From Brachycybe producta (lineage: Eukaryota; Arthropoda; Diplopoda; Playtdesmida; Andrognathidae): 64,000 nucleotides of DNA. Below the pieces are notes generated by a model, which made no database searches, was not told the DNA's origin, and saw only the letters and a list, made by a program, of their open reading frames with translations. Below are positions 31,547 through 41,855 of this stretch, piece by piece. The translations under genes were made by a program, and so were the position numbers. Position 1 is the first letter of the stretch. Every line of letters starts with the position of its first letter. Location: the NCBI GenBank assembly GCA_036925085.1, contig JAUPFP010000002.1, forward strand, positions 3,526,820-3,590,819, read 5' to 3'.

Positions 31547-32140
31547 CAGGCAATTAGAAATCAAGACAAACAGAAGTTGACTCTGCCATTTTTATGATGA
31601 CCAGCAACTTCTAATTGGTTTGTTGTATTGTTTGATGTTGAAAAGGGTGGAGCATGTGACCTCAGACTACATAACCAACCAATTAGAAGTTGCCAGTCGT
31701 AATGTTTATTTTTTAAGATTATTTTTCGAATTTTGTATTGTTCAGATGAATTTTTATCATGCATACAATTTTTACCTTTAAGTACACGGAGCCATAATAT
31801 GAGTTATTTTGAGACCTCAAAAGGTCAATAGAAGAAAATTGTATTTTCTGAACCATGTTATTTCCTTGCGGGGAATGCTCTTCCATTTAACATTGTTAAT
31901 TCAGAATCTTTTTGTATTTTTAAGAAAAAAAAATTATTGTTTAAAACTGCTTGACTTATCCTCAGAGTGATTGTTTTTTATTGATTGATGTTTTATTTTC
32001 AACTAATATTGTATAGAAATGATGTGTTTGTCCCATGTAAGTTGTGATATTTTATTTTTCACCTTTGTGACAATAAAAATTATTATTATTATTATTATAA
32101 AAAGGGCGGAGCCAACTTCTGTTTGTCCCGATTTCTAATT
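31547..32140. mobile_element. Family B MITE split by a retroposon tail
   Basis: The left arm CAGGCAATTAGAAATCAAGA continues to about 31703, and the right arm AAAAAGGGCGGAGCCAACTT, CTGTTTGTCCCGATTTCTAA ends at 32140. Between them sits about 390 bp of unrelated DNA. Confidence 0.7.
31704..32097 (+). mobile_element. Retroposon 3' fragment ending in (ATT)n
   Basis: Inserted in the MITE. It ends TTTGTGACAATAAAAATT followed by (ATT)n at about 32080-32096. A microsatellite tail after an AATAAA-like signal is typical of 5'-truncated L2/CR1-type LINEs or their SINEs. No ORF. Confidence 0.5.
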
Positions 32141-32154
32141 CTGTCCTCACATTA

Positions 32155-32481
32155 CTTTCATTTCAAAGTACTATGGTTTTAATATTTGAATTATTCCACA
32201 TGGAAGGTTGTATTGAGTTGAATATGAATAAGGAATAAGGAATTCTGGAAATGTGAGGTGACAACCTTTGCGACAAAAATGAGGCATGGGGGGAAGACTT
32301 TCGTTTTTGGAAATTTAAAGTGGTGTTGCTTGGTGACTCAGACAATGTCACTTCATTCTTAAGTTTTTTATGGTTTTATTGACTTATATTAAATTTTAAA
32401 AACCGTTTTTGGCAATCTTTTGGTAAGCCTTGACAATATTTTGAAAATATATTTCTGGAGGTAATGACGGTCTCTTTAAAG
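32155..32481 (+). repeat. Dispersed repeat, copy 2
   Basis: Homologous to 25384-25744, with the same order of CAAAGTACTATGG, GACTTTCGTTTTT, GGCAATC and TCTCTTTAAAGCC. Confidence 0.65.
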
Positions 32482-33344
32482 CCTATTGGTGGGTGAGCCA
32501 TAGTTATATTTTGCATCACACACAAACACGAGCATAGCGTGACGTAACGTCACTTAAGTGCTTATTTGAACAAAAGGTTTTTTTTTCTTCATTTGTATGA
32601 ATTGCATAAACAAAAGATAAAGACAAAAATCTGCAGTCGCGAATAATGCAGCGTATAACGCTTGAATTTTCAAGGGGGAGAATCCATTATAACGTTTCCT
32701 ATTAAAATGAAACCAACAACAACAACAACAAAACAAGAAAACAATAGCCAATTCCCTCTGCATAATTACACTGTGATTATCTGGTAATAAATATGAAAAG
32801 GGAACCCATTGTGACACTGTCATTGTGATATGTAACAACAAGAAATAACATTGAAATGTATTAAAGTAAGTGCAAGTATAGTGAGTGTGAGTGGAGTTTC
32901 AATGATTAAGATGAGATTCCTCCCCCTCCCCCTCCCAATGTAAATGTATGTGTATAATTGTGGGAGGGCTGCCTCTCTCTCTTTCTCTCTATGGAGCATA
33001 GAAAATACACCCATAACAAAAAGAGCTACTCTTTGAACAAAACGGTTTTTTTTGTTTTCTCTTTTCTTTTATTGAGGGACATCACGTAAAAAAAAACATG
33101 CAACAATAAATAAAATTGTTCTATTTCCATATAAAAGAATAGGGGTTGCCTTATATCTTGTATAATTTAATGTATTTGCAAGGTGTTGTAATGCTTTTTA
33201 CCCAAGCTTCTCCTTATGTTTCTCTTTTCTCTGGAGAATATAATGAGTAAGAGCTCTAAACAACTTATTCGGGCAGTTAAACTGGACAAAAAAAAAATGG
33301 CAACAGCTAATTTAAAAGAATAACTCGGCTAAAAACAGAACAAA
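32482..33344. other. Spacer, no gene supported
   Basis: Starts with a fragment also seen near 9290 (GGTGGGTGAGCCATAGTTAT). (CAA)n lies near 32712-32733 and CT-rich runs near 32920-32990. No protein-like frame. Confidence 0.45.
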
Positions 33345-33743
33345 CTACGGAGCCCTGTAAAGGCCATACAGTGAAAATAATTTTCATTACAGTTGACACT
33401 TTTTCTGTCAGTTGACACGTTTTTCTGTCAGTTGACGCTTTTTCTGTCAATTGATACTTTTTTTAGTTAGTTAACAAATTATTTCTGTCAAGTGACACTT
33501 TTTTTGTCAGTTGGCACTTTTTTTCTGTCAATCTACACTTTTTTTCTGTCAATCTACACTTTTTTTCTGTCAATTGACACTTTTTTTCTGTCAATTTACA
33601 CTTTTTTTCCTAACCTAACCTAACGTAACCTTTGAAAGAAAAATGTGCTAATTAACAGAAAAAAGTGTCAATAACAGAAGAAAAAAAAGTGTCAATTGTA
33701 ATGAAAATTATTTTCACTGAATGGCCTTTACGAGGCTCTGTAA
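33345..33743. mobile_element. GGAGCCCTGTAAAGGCC MITE with internal minisatellite
   Basis: Left CTACGGAGCCCTGTAAAGGC and GTGAAAATAATTTTCATTAC; right TGTAATGAAAATTATTTTCA and GGCCTTTACGAGGCTCTGTA. The inside (33390-33610) is a minisatellite of roughly ten 20-bp units like TTTTTCTGTCAGTTGACAC. A short CCTAA run follows at 33609-33631. The end is related to that of the element at 61739. Confidence 0.75.
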
Positions 33744-33830
33744 CAAACTAAGCTTGATGAGAGCATTAAAGCAGAAAATTTTAGCTTGATAATAAATCAA
33801 TGAAAAATGCTATACTGAACAAAAGCTTAA

Positions 33831-33965
33831 GAGGCTACATCGCAAAATTACTTCGAAAAATCTCTGCAAAGAGCGCTAGCATCGTTTTTCTATGGAGCCC
33901 ATAGACCCAATGTTAAAGAAAAAATGTTAATTTTTAAAATACAAAAATTACTTATTTAAATTTAA

Positions 33966-34018
<53 letters not shown>
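33831..34018. repeat. Family A MITE fragment joined to (AT)n
   Basis: GAGGCTACATCGCAAAATTA follows TTAA (33827-33830) and runs to about 33950. Then an (AT)n microsatellite occupies 33972-34016. Confidence 0.75.
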
Positions 34019-34019
<1 letters not shown>

Positions 34020-34204
34020 TATGCTGCATATCATCATGATATAATATCACTTGATATACAATATAGCTAACAACACTGTTGACTAGAGCTAAGCTACATG
34101 TATACTGTACATAAAATCAATAATAGCTAAACTAAGACTATTTAGCACTCATTCATTTAAGCCTGTGTTAAAGTTTAGCTCTTATTCAATGTTACCCATA
34201 GTCT

Positions 34205-34234
34205 CATTTATATATATATATATGTTTATATATG

Positions 34235-34265
<31 letters not shown>

Positions 34266-34382
34266 GTATATGTTTATATATGTATATGTATATGTATATA
34301 TATATATATATGTATATACATGTGTACATATGTGTATATACATGTGTATATATGTGTATATATATATGTGTATATATATATG

Positions 34383-34432
<50 letters not shown>

Positions 34433-34460
34433 TACATATATACATATATACATATACATA
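34205..34460. repeat. TATATG/TACATA microsatellite
   Basis: Compound (TA)n with regular TG and TACATG steps. All open frames here encode Tyr/Ile repeats and are artefacts. Confidence 0.95.
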
Positions 34461-35261
34461 GTATTATTAATTTTTATACAACCACGCCCCCTCCTTTTTT
34501 CTTATTTTCAATTCAGCTGGTTGAACTAAAATCTCATTTTTGTGTTATGACATTGTTGTCTACACTGTATTTAGTTTATGATAATCGCCCATTGCCTTAA
34601 CAATAGTCTTACACCAGTATTCTTTTTTTTTTCCCTATAATATTAACAAATCATTTTGTCAATAATCTTATAGCCAAGAACTACTGTGCAAAAAAATGTC
34701 AACAATAGAACAAATGGAGAAAGAAAAAAAATAAATTGTAGGATTAATATATAGCCTTCTAGATATGAACAAATGATGTTGTGGACAATAGTTGTTTGTT
34801 TGCAGGTTGAACTTCCTGACATGTTGCATGTTTTGTCAATAATAATGAACCCACTAATTATAGAGAGGGAGGAGCGGAGGGGGGGCTTCCTTGGAAACGT
34901 AGAAGTCCCTATATAGTATAAATGGTTCACAAACCGTGGCTCGCGAGTCGCATGTGGCTCTAAAAGTAGCTATGCTAAAATATATATGCAAATAAAAAGA
35001 GAACACAACAGAATCTTGAGGTTATTTTTGATTTTAGAAGCAACATTAATGTGATCAGTCACATATATAAATAAAAAATAATCCACAACAGATTCATTCC
35101 ATGTGATTCCTTTTATTAGTATGGCGAATGCAGTCCAATCAATTATTACAGGCACTGTTCACTTACAACTTTGAAAACTTTATAATTAGGTCTATGCCTT
35201 CAAATTATGGAAATACTCATAGGTTCAAACCTTCATTTAAAACAAAACAAATAGGCTTAAT
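34461..35261. other. Spacer with a hAT-like fragment
   Basis: 34928-34968 (ACAAACCGTGGCTCGCGAG, GTCGCATGTGGCTCT) has the look of a hAT-type terminal region seen in many animals; no partner end was found. Nothing else recognised. Confidence 0.4.
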
Positions 35262-35558
35262 ACCTTGTACACACACGAGTTAAATGAATTAAAATTAAAT
35301 GTGTTTAGGTGAATTGTATGTGGAATCCAGTTAAGGACGTGAACCAAATAAAAATTGATTTTATTTTAATATTTTAAATTGAAATACGAAATCAATATTT
35401 TGTCAATAGTTTATATAATTATATTTAATTATTAACTCAATATTTTCAGATTATTAACCTGAATAAATTGAATTCGACATATTGTTTGTTTGTCCTTCAC
35501 AGGACTCTGTAGAACACGTTTATCATTTAAATGCATTTAAATTATCAGGTGTGTACTA
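35262..35558 (+). repeat. 300-bp dispersed repeat, copy 1
   Basis: Matches 51709-52022 with scattered differences: CTTGTACACACACGAG, GAACCAAATAAAAA, CAATATTTTCAGATTATTAA, TGTTTGTTTGTCCTTCACAG and TTTAAATTATCAGGTGTGT. No ORF. Confidence 0.75.
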
Positions 35559-35566
35559 GGTATAAG

Positions 35567-35848
35567 CAGTACCGTCTTTACTATAAGGGCACACGGGGCC
35601 CGTGCCCAGGGCCCTCGACCTCACGGGGGCCCCGAAAGGCCGATATATTCGCTTACACGAAAAAAAGGAGCTCAATTTTTATTCTATTTTTAGGTAGATA
35701 CCTACTAAGAATTACCGTCAACATTTCTAAATTGAAATGTTAATAGGACACCAGATCAGATTTTTAATTTTTTTCTAAGTTTTACTATCCAACAGGGCCC
35801 CCAATTCTTGTGTGCCCAAGGGCCCCGACATGCCCTAAGACGGCCCTG
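35567..35848. mobile_element. hAT-type MITE, 282 bp
   Basis: Ends CAGTACCGTCTTTACTATAA and CCCTAAGACGGCCCTG, with a perfect 8-bp duplication GGTATAAG (35559-35566 and 35849-35856). Subterminal zones are GGGGCCC-rich. Related to 24131-24486. Confidence 0.85.
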
Positions 35849-35856
35849 GGTATAAG

Positions 35857-37574
35857 CCTTCACTTAACAGAACATATAGGTCTAAAGCCAGGGACACACA
35901 TGCAGAAAATGTAAAAGAAAACATGTAAGAAAACAGAAAACAGACAATTCTTCTGTTTTTAAGTGCAAGAAACAGAACAGAACCTGAGATAGAGCTTTGC
36001 TCTATCTTTTCTGTTCTTTTCTGTTCTCTTCTGTCTCTTTTGTAGCTTGCATGACATCATCAAAACATTTTTGTAGACTCAAAGCAAACAAAACTGCGGA
36101 ACACATGTTTATGTTTCACAATAGATGGCGTGTCGCGTTTTTGTGCACATGCAAATAGAAAAAGAAAACAGAATTTCTTTTGTTGCAATGGTTTTCTTGT
36201 GTTTCTGTTGTATGTTTCTGCATTGAAGACAGTTCCAAAAGGGAACTTTCACTAATGTTACATTTCTGTGATACAACTCTTTCTCTCAATAATCTCTAAC
36301 ATTTATTCTTTTATATAGGCCCTATTTCATATCCAAAAACTAACTGCCATTCTGTAAAACCAATCAGCTTGCTAATTTTGAATGTGACCATTACAACCAT
36401 CATCTGAAAGTATATGAATTCCAGCAAATGTCATAACTGTCCACAACAATGAACAACTAAAGAAAACGAAGACAGAAGGAGTTGGTGACTTCAGGTTACC
36501 AACTACCAAAAATGAATTAAGACTGATGTTTATAAAGCTGTCATCATGTAATGGGTTTTTAAAAACAATAAAGTACCAGCATTGCATTACAGTTAAAAGA
36601 GAAAATTTAAACATTTTAAGATGATATTTTTAATGACCACCTGGTCACATTAAGAAGAAATTGAAAGTTTAAAGAAATACTTAAGGTGACTATATATATT
36701 TGTTTTGCTTTCATTGTGCTCCATAGACGTTTTGTGTATATTTGGCTGCAAAAACGTCAAGATAGATTGTCAGAAAAAAAAAATGTACGCAACCCATAAA
36801 ACAATGCGTTTTTTCATACGCAAAATTTTTTGAAAGTAAATTCTATTGTTGATTAACCTTAGGGAAAAAATGACAAGAAATAAGGAGACCATGACGTTTT
36901 CCTCTCCGTGTCGTTTCCTCAACTTTCTTGAAATTTTGTACAGCAACCAACTCTGCCTGCCGTTCCAGCCCAGCCGAACGCACACTCCCACAAACAAATT
37001 GACTAAAGAAGCTTGGAACAAATTGTTTGAGACTGATTGTTAGTACTCTAATTCACACAGGGCCAAACAAAACAAAACATTCTGCAAACTTTCTGCTGCC
37101 ACATACCTCCAACCCACCAACCTCTCACACACCTTCTTGTATAGAAGTGTCCCCTTGTGACTGAACAGGCAAGCTAGAGCCAAACAACTTCAAACACAAT
37201 TTGTGGTAAACAAAACGTTTCGTCTCATCAGTGTGCGATATCTGCCGCCCACTTTATGGTTTGCTGGGCTTTTTCCACCCAGAGCGAAACAGCCTCAGGC
37301 AGTTCCAAACTGACCGATCGAGGCTGTTTTGTTTGTGGCAGTGTGCGTTCGGTCTAAGCGTCTTTCTCGTGTATAGGTGTGGAGCCAGTTCTCCGCATAT
37401 AATATTGATCATGTTGAGGGTTAGAACACACAGGCGACTTTTGAAAGACTTTTCAGTGGGGAAATGATTGTAATCGCAATGCATTTTTAAAGGAAAAACG
37501 ACACCTTTGCCACACATTCGACTTTAAATATAAAGTCGTCTGTGTGTTGGTGTTAAAAAGTCTTTCAGAGGTCG
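35857..37574. other. Spacer with weak repeat signals
   Basis: 35885-36235 has AGAAAACAG/TTTCTGTT words and weakly inverted tips near 35900 and 36215, a possible old MITE. 36973-36997 and 37330-37355 are inverted 25-mers (CCGAACGCACACTCCCACAA type). No supported gene; open frames at 37231-37517 overlap on both strands and are not convincing. Confidence 0.4.
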
Positions 37575-37582
37575 CTTGTGGG

Positions 37583-38363
37583 CAGGGTGGCAGTGATTTA
37601 AATCACATTGATTTAAATCATGATTTAAATCAAATGATTTTTTTAAAAAATACCAAATGATTTTTTTTAAAAAAACCAAATGATTTTTTTAAAAAAAATT
37701 AATCCCGACATTTTTCTCTATGTTTATAAAATAATAGTCCGGTGGTACAGTAGTCCTTTCATTAATGCATTATTTTTTCGGAAGATATACTTGAGGAAGT
37801 ATCCCCAATTGACTGGTGGAAAAATCAGAGATACATATAAATAGTTATAGCAATAGTAATCTATTTAAGAGCCTCAGAGGTAACTGTATTAAGTCACCAA
37901 ACCTAAAGTCGTAGTCGTTTGAAAGTTTTTCTCTTCATTGATGGAATAGGACTTAACATGGTATACCACCATCTAGCGGCCCATGTGTAAAACCGTGGAC
38001 TTAACATTGTTACTACTGATAGAACTTGACAAGCTGTTTAAAAAAAACAGTGACTTAACCAAGTTTACCTCTTGAGGCACTGATTTGCTTTGGGAACTGA
38101 AAATGCTGCAATGCAAAGCTCGTGTTTATATTATGTTCAGAATGTTAAATTAAAAGTGCTTGAACTTATTATTTTTAAATTTAAATGTTTCTTAACATTT
38201 TTTTTTCTTATTTTGCAGTTATTTTACTAACAACTTAACAATTAACAATGTTATTATTACTCATTATTTGCAAACATCTTCATAAAAAAAATTAATATTT
38301 CGTATAAATGAAAAAAAAATCGATTTATTTGATTTAAAAAAAAAAAAAAAATCAGCCACCCTG
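37583..38363. mobile_element. hAT-type element with CAGGGTGG ends (family D), copy 1
   Basis: Starts CAGGGTGGCAGTGATTTAAA and ends AATCAGCCACCCTG, with imperfect 8-bp flanks CTTGTGGG and CTTTTGGG. Subterminal ATTTAAATCA repeats. The interior matches 52120-52878. No transposase. Confidence 0.8.
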
Positions 38364-38371
38364 CTTTTGGG

Positions 38372-38887
38372 TAAAGGACCTAAGACATAATTAAGAGTTA
38401 TAAACAAGGTTTTCTGTTTGCACAGTTTTCATTTCTTTCCTATAAAATATAAATAATTAAATATAAAAAAAAACAAATAATTTCCTATAATAATATTACA
38501 ATGTAAACCTTTGCTTATTGATAAATGGTGTGATTAATATCATTGTTGGGCGAAATTTGAGACCTCATTACAGAAAAAAAATCATAAAATTGTGACAGTC
38601 ATGCCGTATGATGTCACTCTTTGTGCGCAATTATTTCATGATTTTAATTTTATGCTGTATGCTAGTCAATAGCAGTTTAATGAGTAATAATGACAATAAT
38701 TGTCATAATAATATTTTGTAATTTGGCTTTGTGACTGTTACAAGGTTATGAGTTAGATATGACAAATGTTTCTGTAATAAGTTAGTCCAGAAATACATTG
38801 TCAAAATAATCTATTAACACATGATATAAAAATTTTCCGATGCAAATGTTACAGTTATATTGGAAATCGGCATAAAGTATATTAATA
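38372..38887. other. AT-rich spacer
   Basis: No gene or repeat recognised. Confidence 0.35.
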
Positions 38888-39234
38888 CTAGTGGGGTAAC
38901 CCGTCTTAAATGACGGGAGCAAAATTCACAGGCAATTGTGCGCATGCACGTCGTTTTTTCCTTTTTTTACTCTTTTCATTTCAATTTCAGTCACCCCTCC
39001 CACTTTTCTCTCTCTCTCCCCTTTCTACACTTTTCAAACTTTTCCCCTCACCCCCTCCCACTTTTCTCTTTCTCCCCCCCCCCTTCTACACTTTCCAAAG
39101 GAAGAGTTCAACATATAGTTGACCTTGAGAAAAAAAGCGGTTCATTTATTCAAATTTATATAAATTCCGACATGCTTCAATGGTTTTTGTTACTCCACAC
39201 ACACACAGACCTGGGATTTTATATACATATATAA
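38888..39234 (-). mobile_element. Non-autonomous Helitron, minus strand
   Basis: The 3' end on the minus strand is at 38888 (CTAG, 38888-38891), preceded by TTACCCCA-type spacing and the hairpin (+ strand CCCGTCTTAAATGACGGG). The body shares the purine block, CAACATATAGTTGACCTTGA and the GT-rich 5' region ending near 39230. Confidence 0.7.
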
Positions 39235-39615
39235 CTAGTGGGGTAACCCGTCATAAATGACGGGAGCAAAATTGACAGGCAATTGTGCCCAGCATTATAA
39301 TTTGTTTTCCTCCGCCCTTTTATGCCGTCAGACCAAGTAACAAACAAATTAGAAATTGATGACGTTCATAAAAGGGCGGAGCAAAAGAAATTCTAATGCT
39401 GGGCACAATTGCCCGTGATAAACTGTAATTTAATTTTGCTACTATTATCCCTTCCCCTTTTTATATTTGAAAGAGAAAATGAGATTTTCATTTTTTCTGG
39501 TGTGCGCATGCACGTCGTTTATTCCTTTTTTTTACTCCTTTCATTTCAATTTCAGTTTACCCCTCCCCCTTTTTTCCCCTCCACGTTTCTCTCTCTCCCC
39601 CCCCCCCCTATTCTA
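39235..39615 (-). mobile_element. Second minus-strand Helitron, adjacent to the first
   Basis: CTAG at 39235-39238, then GTGGGGTAA and the perfect hairpin CCCGTCATAAATGACGGG. Contains the family C MITE at 39276-39416. The 5' part stops in the C-rich tract near 39600, where a LINE fragment begins. Confidence 0.65.
39276..39416. mobile_element. Family C palindromic MITE, copy 2
   Basis: Arms CAGGCAATTGTGCCCAGCAT and ATGCTGGGCACAATTGCCCG, with CCTCCGCCCTTTTATG and its complement inside. Same family as 26858-27000. Confidence 0.75.
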
Positions 39616-39923
39616 ATATAGACTAAGGTAAAATAACAGACCTCTTTTACATTTTCTTTACAATGTTTAAGGGTGCACTGGAGAAAACGCAACCTGTGGT
39701 TAGCTTCACTGACTGCATTGGTTATGTGTTCTTTCCAAAGCATGCCGTTTGATAAGGTTAAGCCAAGATATTTGAATTTATCAACATGGGTTAGCTGAAC
39801 ATCTCCTATTGTGTAAATGGCTCTTATAAACACACCCTGAGCCCTGTATTGCGTACTAATACTGTATTTCCCAGAGGCATCCTTGCTGTTATGCATTGTA
39901 CCATTATTAATATAAGCATCCAC
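39616..39923 (-). pseudogene. LINE reverse-transcriptase fragment (Jockey/CR1-like)
   Basis: The minus-strand frame reads YTIGDVQLTHVDKFKYLGLT, then LSNGMLWKEHITNAVSEANH and RLRFLQCTLKHCKENVKEVC. This is the conserved block after the catalytic domain of Jockey/CR1-type reverse transcriptases (typically YLGVTIS, then W..HI and FLRRNL). About 100 residues remain, without the YADD core. A truncated relic unrelated to the LINE at 4-9 kb. Confidence 0.75.
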
Positions 39924-40512
39924 ATTCTATGTTTCTCTCTTTCTCTGTAACGCTCTGATGTGAAACCCTATGACATTGTGTCAATAGTAGCCGTTACACC
40001 TTTACGCCATTAGATGGCATTTGGAATGGCACTAATGCTCTGACATCCAACCCTCTGAAATTTTGTCAGTCGTAGACATGTGTGTTATATAATATCTAAA
40101 CATATATTTATTTAAAAGGTTAACATCCTAGGACAGGCAACATTCCTTATTTGTATAGGTTATCTCCATTCGAAAATTCCTCATCTTATTGCGTCGGCAT
40201 GTTTCTAGTTTCAATAGAATGAAGTAAATCAGCCTTGTGGGAACTCGACCTTAACCATGAATAAGGGTAGATGGAGCACCTGCAATAACCTTGGGACCAA
40301 CATAACGCCGGGATACTTGTCACGTGGCGGTTGTTGGCGATAGCTTTGGTCAATTTGAATTGACCAATAGGAATCTAGTATTAGAATGACGGGTTATACG
40401 CTTCAAAAAAAAAAAAAAAAGTACAGTGTTCCTATTGGAAAATTCGAATTGAGCAAAGCTATCGACAACGAGGCGGTCTTGTCACGTGGCTATTCGCAAC
40501 ACTCATTGTGAA
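39924..40512. other. Spacer with a weak inverted pair
   Basis: TTGTCACGTGGCGGTTGTTG/GCGATAGCTTTGGTCAATTT near 40319-40360 is roughly inverted at 40440-40485 (AATTGAGCAAAGCTATCG, GTCTTGTCACGTGGC). Probably a short MITE with a poly-A centre (40405-40421). No gene. Confidence 0.45.
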
Positions 40513-40604
40513 GCATGACATTCTTTGGCTCCTATGGCTATCCTCCGTCTACCCATGTATAAGGGTAGACGGAGGATAGCCATAGGAGCCAAAGAATGTC
40601 ATGC
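40513..40604. repeat. Perfect palindrome, 42-bp arms, 8-base loop
   Basis: Arms 40513-40554 and 40563-40604 (GCATGACATTCTTTGGCTCC ... GGAGCCAAAGAATGTCATGC) are exact complements around ATGTATAA. Confidence 0.95.
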
Positions 40605-40764
40605 ATGGTTCTGATGTACTCGAGATGTAGAGAGATCTATGCAAAGTTTACATGAAATTGGTTTTCGACATGAACTTTCTAGCATCAGTTTTAAAAAAAA
40701 AATCCTAACTTAATTTCTGATAATATCTTTTGTTTTGTTTTGTTTCGTGCAGGTTGCACGACGG

Positions 40765-41452
40765 TGTGAGCTTTTGACATCAACCAATATTTTATTACCA
40801 ACCTTTAGATGACATTTTCTACTTTTCGTTTCTTCTCTGAGCAGTATGACACCTGCACAGAGAAGATCCGAGCTGTAGAGAGAGCTGGATGGAGATAGAT
40901 TGTAGTCACTCTTCTGCATGGGGGTGTAATCGATGCAGGAGAGTGGCGGCCATCTCTCTCTCTTCCGGTTGATGCTGATATACATCTTCTCCATCGGTAT
41001 TCCGACCAGAGAAGATGTTGTAGCTGCTGAGAATCGTATAGCTCCTGCCCTATGAAACCTCCGGCCTCTGAAGAGAAGTTATTAGCATAAAGACATAGAG
41101 ACAACGCTACTTCTTATTACAACACTTTTATTCATTCCTTGTAAGAAGTACAGATACAAGGGTGAATAGTAAAATACTAACTGGAAATCCTCAGGCCCAT
41201 GATTTGGAATGTATCGCAAAAACAGGCAAAGGAAAGAACTGAGGAACAAAGAGGAACATGGTCCTTTTATACCTTGGACCTGTGTACACCTGCGAGGTGT
41301 AACCAGGTCCAAGTGACCATGGTCCTTTATGTATCAATCCGCCACTGGGGCATGAGTCAGAAAGGTGAGTCAGAGAGGAGGGAGGGACGGTTGAGAGTTG
41401 TTTACCCCCCAGGCTATGGTTTTGGCGGGATCACGATTTACAGGGTGTTACA
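40765..41452 (-). repeat. 3' LTR of the young LTR element
   Basis: 688 bp, from TGTGAGCTTTTGACATC to GATTTACAGGGTGTTACA on the + strand. The minus strand has TATAAAAGG (about 41263-41271) and AATAAA (about 41128-41133) in promoter-to-polyadenylation order. A palindromic GGACCTG...CAGGTCC pair lies near 41276-41310. Confidence 0.9.
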
Positions 41453-41855
41453 TACCCTCCAACTTTGCTTGGAGTACGTCCTCGTACTCCAGCCAAGGGT
41501 GGAAGGTTTTCAAGTTACGCAGCGGGGAGACATGGGTGGCTGAGGACTTACCGTGTACAGAGGTGGTTATGGAAAGGCACTGGCACCGAAGTGTCAGCGC
41601 CCTTAAAAATTGGAAAAGGCTGAAAACATAAAACAAAGATAATTAATGCTCGCTGAGTGGCGAGCCGCTATTGAAATCTAAAAAGAAAAGAACAGTTGCA
41701 ACGTATTTTATTTTTTTATAAATTTTTCGATAATGCCACCCGGATGGGTGGCAACCACATGAGTACATGTGGCGCGCAGCTATCCCTGCTGCGGAGGGTG
41801 GGGAGGATCCTGGGTCCATGAACCGTACGGGGGGGTAATCCCGCCGGACCTGGCC

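Noticed and set aside
37231-37517. Possible host exon (frames open on both strands)
   Set aside because: No phase-compatible splice partners and no conserved-looking motif; inverted 25-mers nearby suggest repeat DNA.
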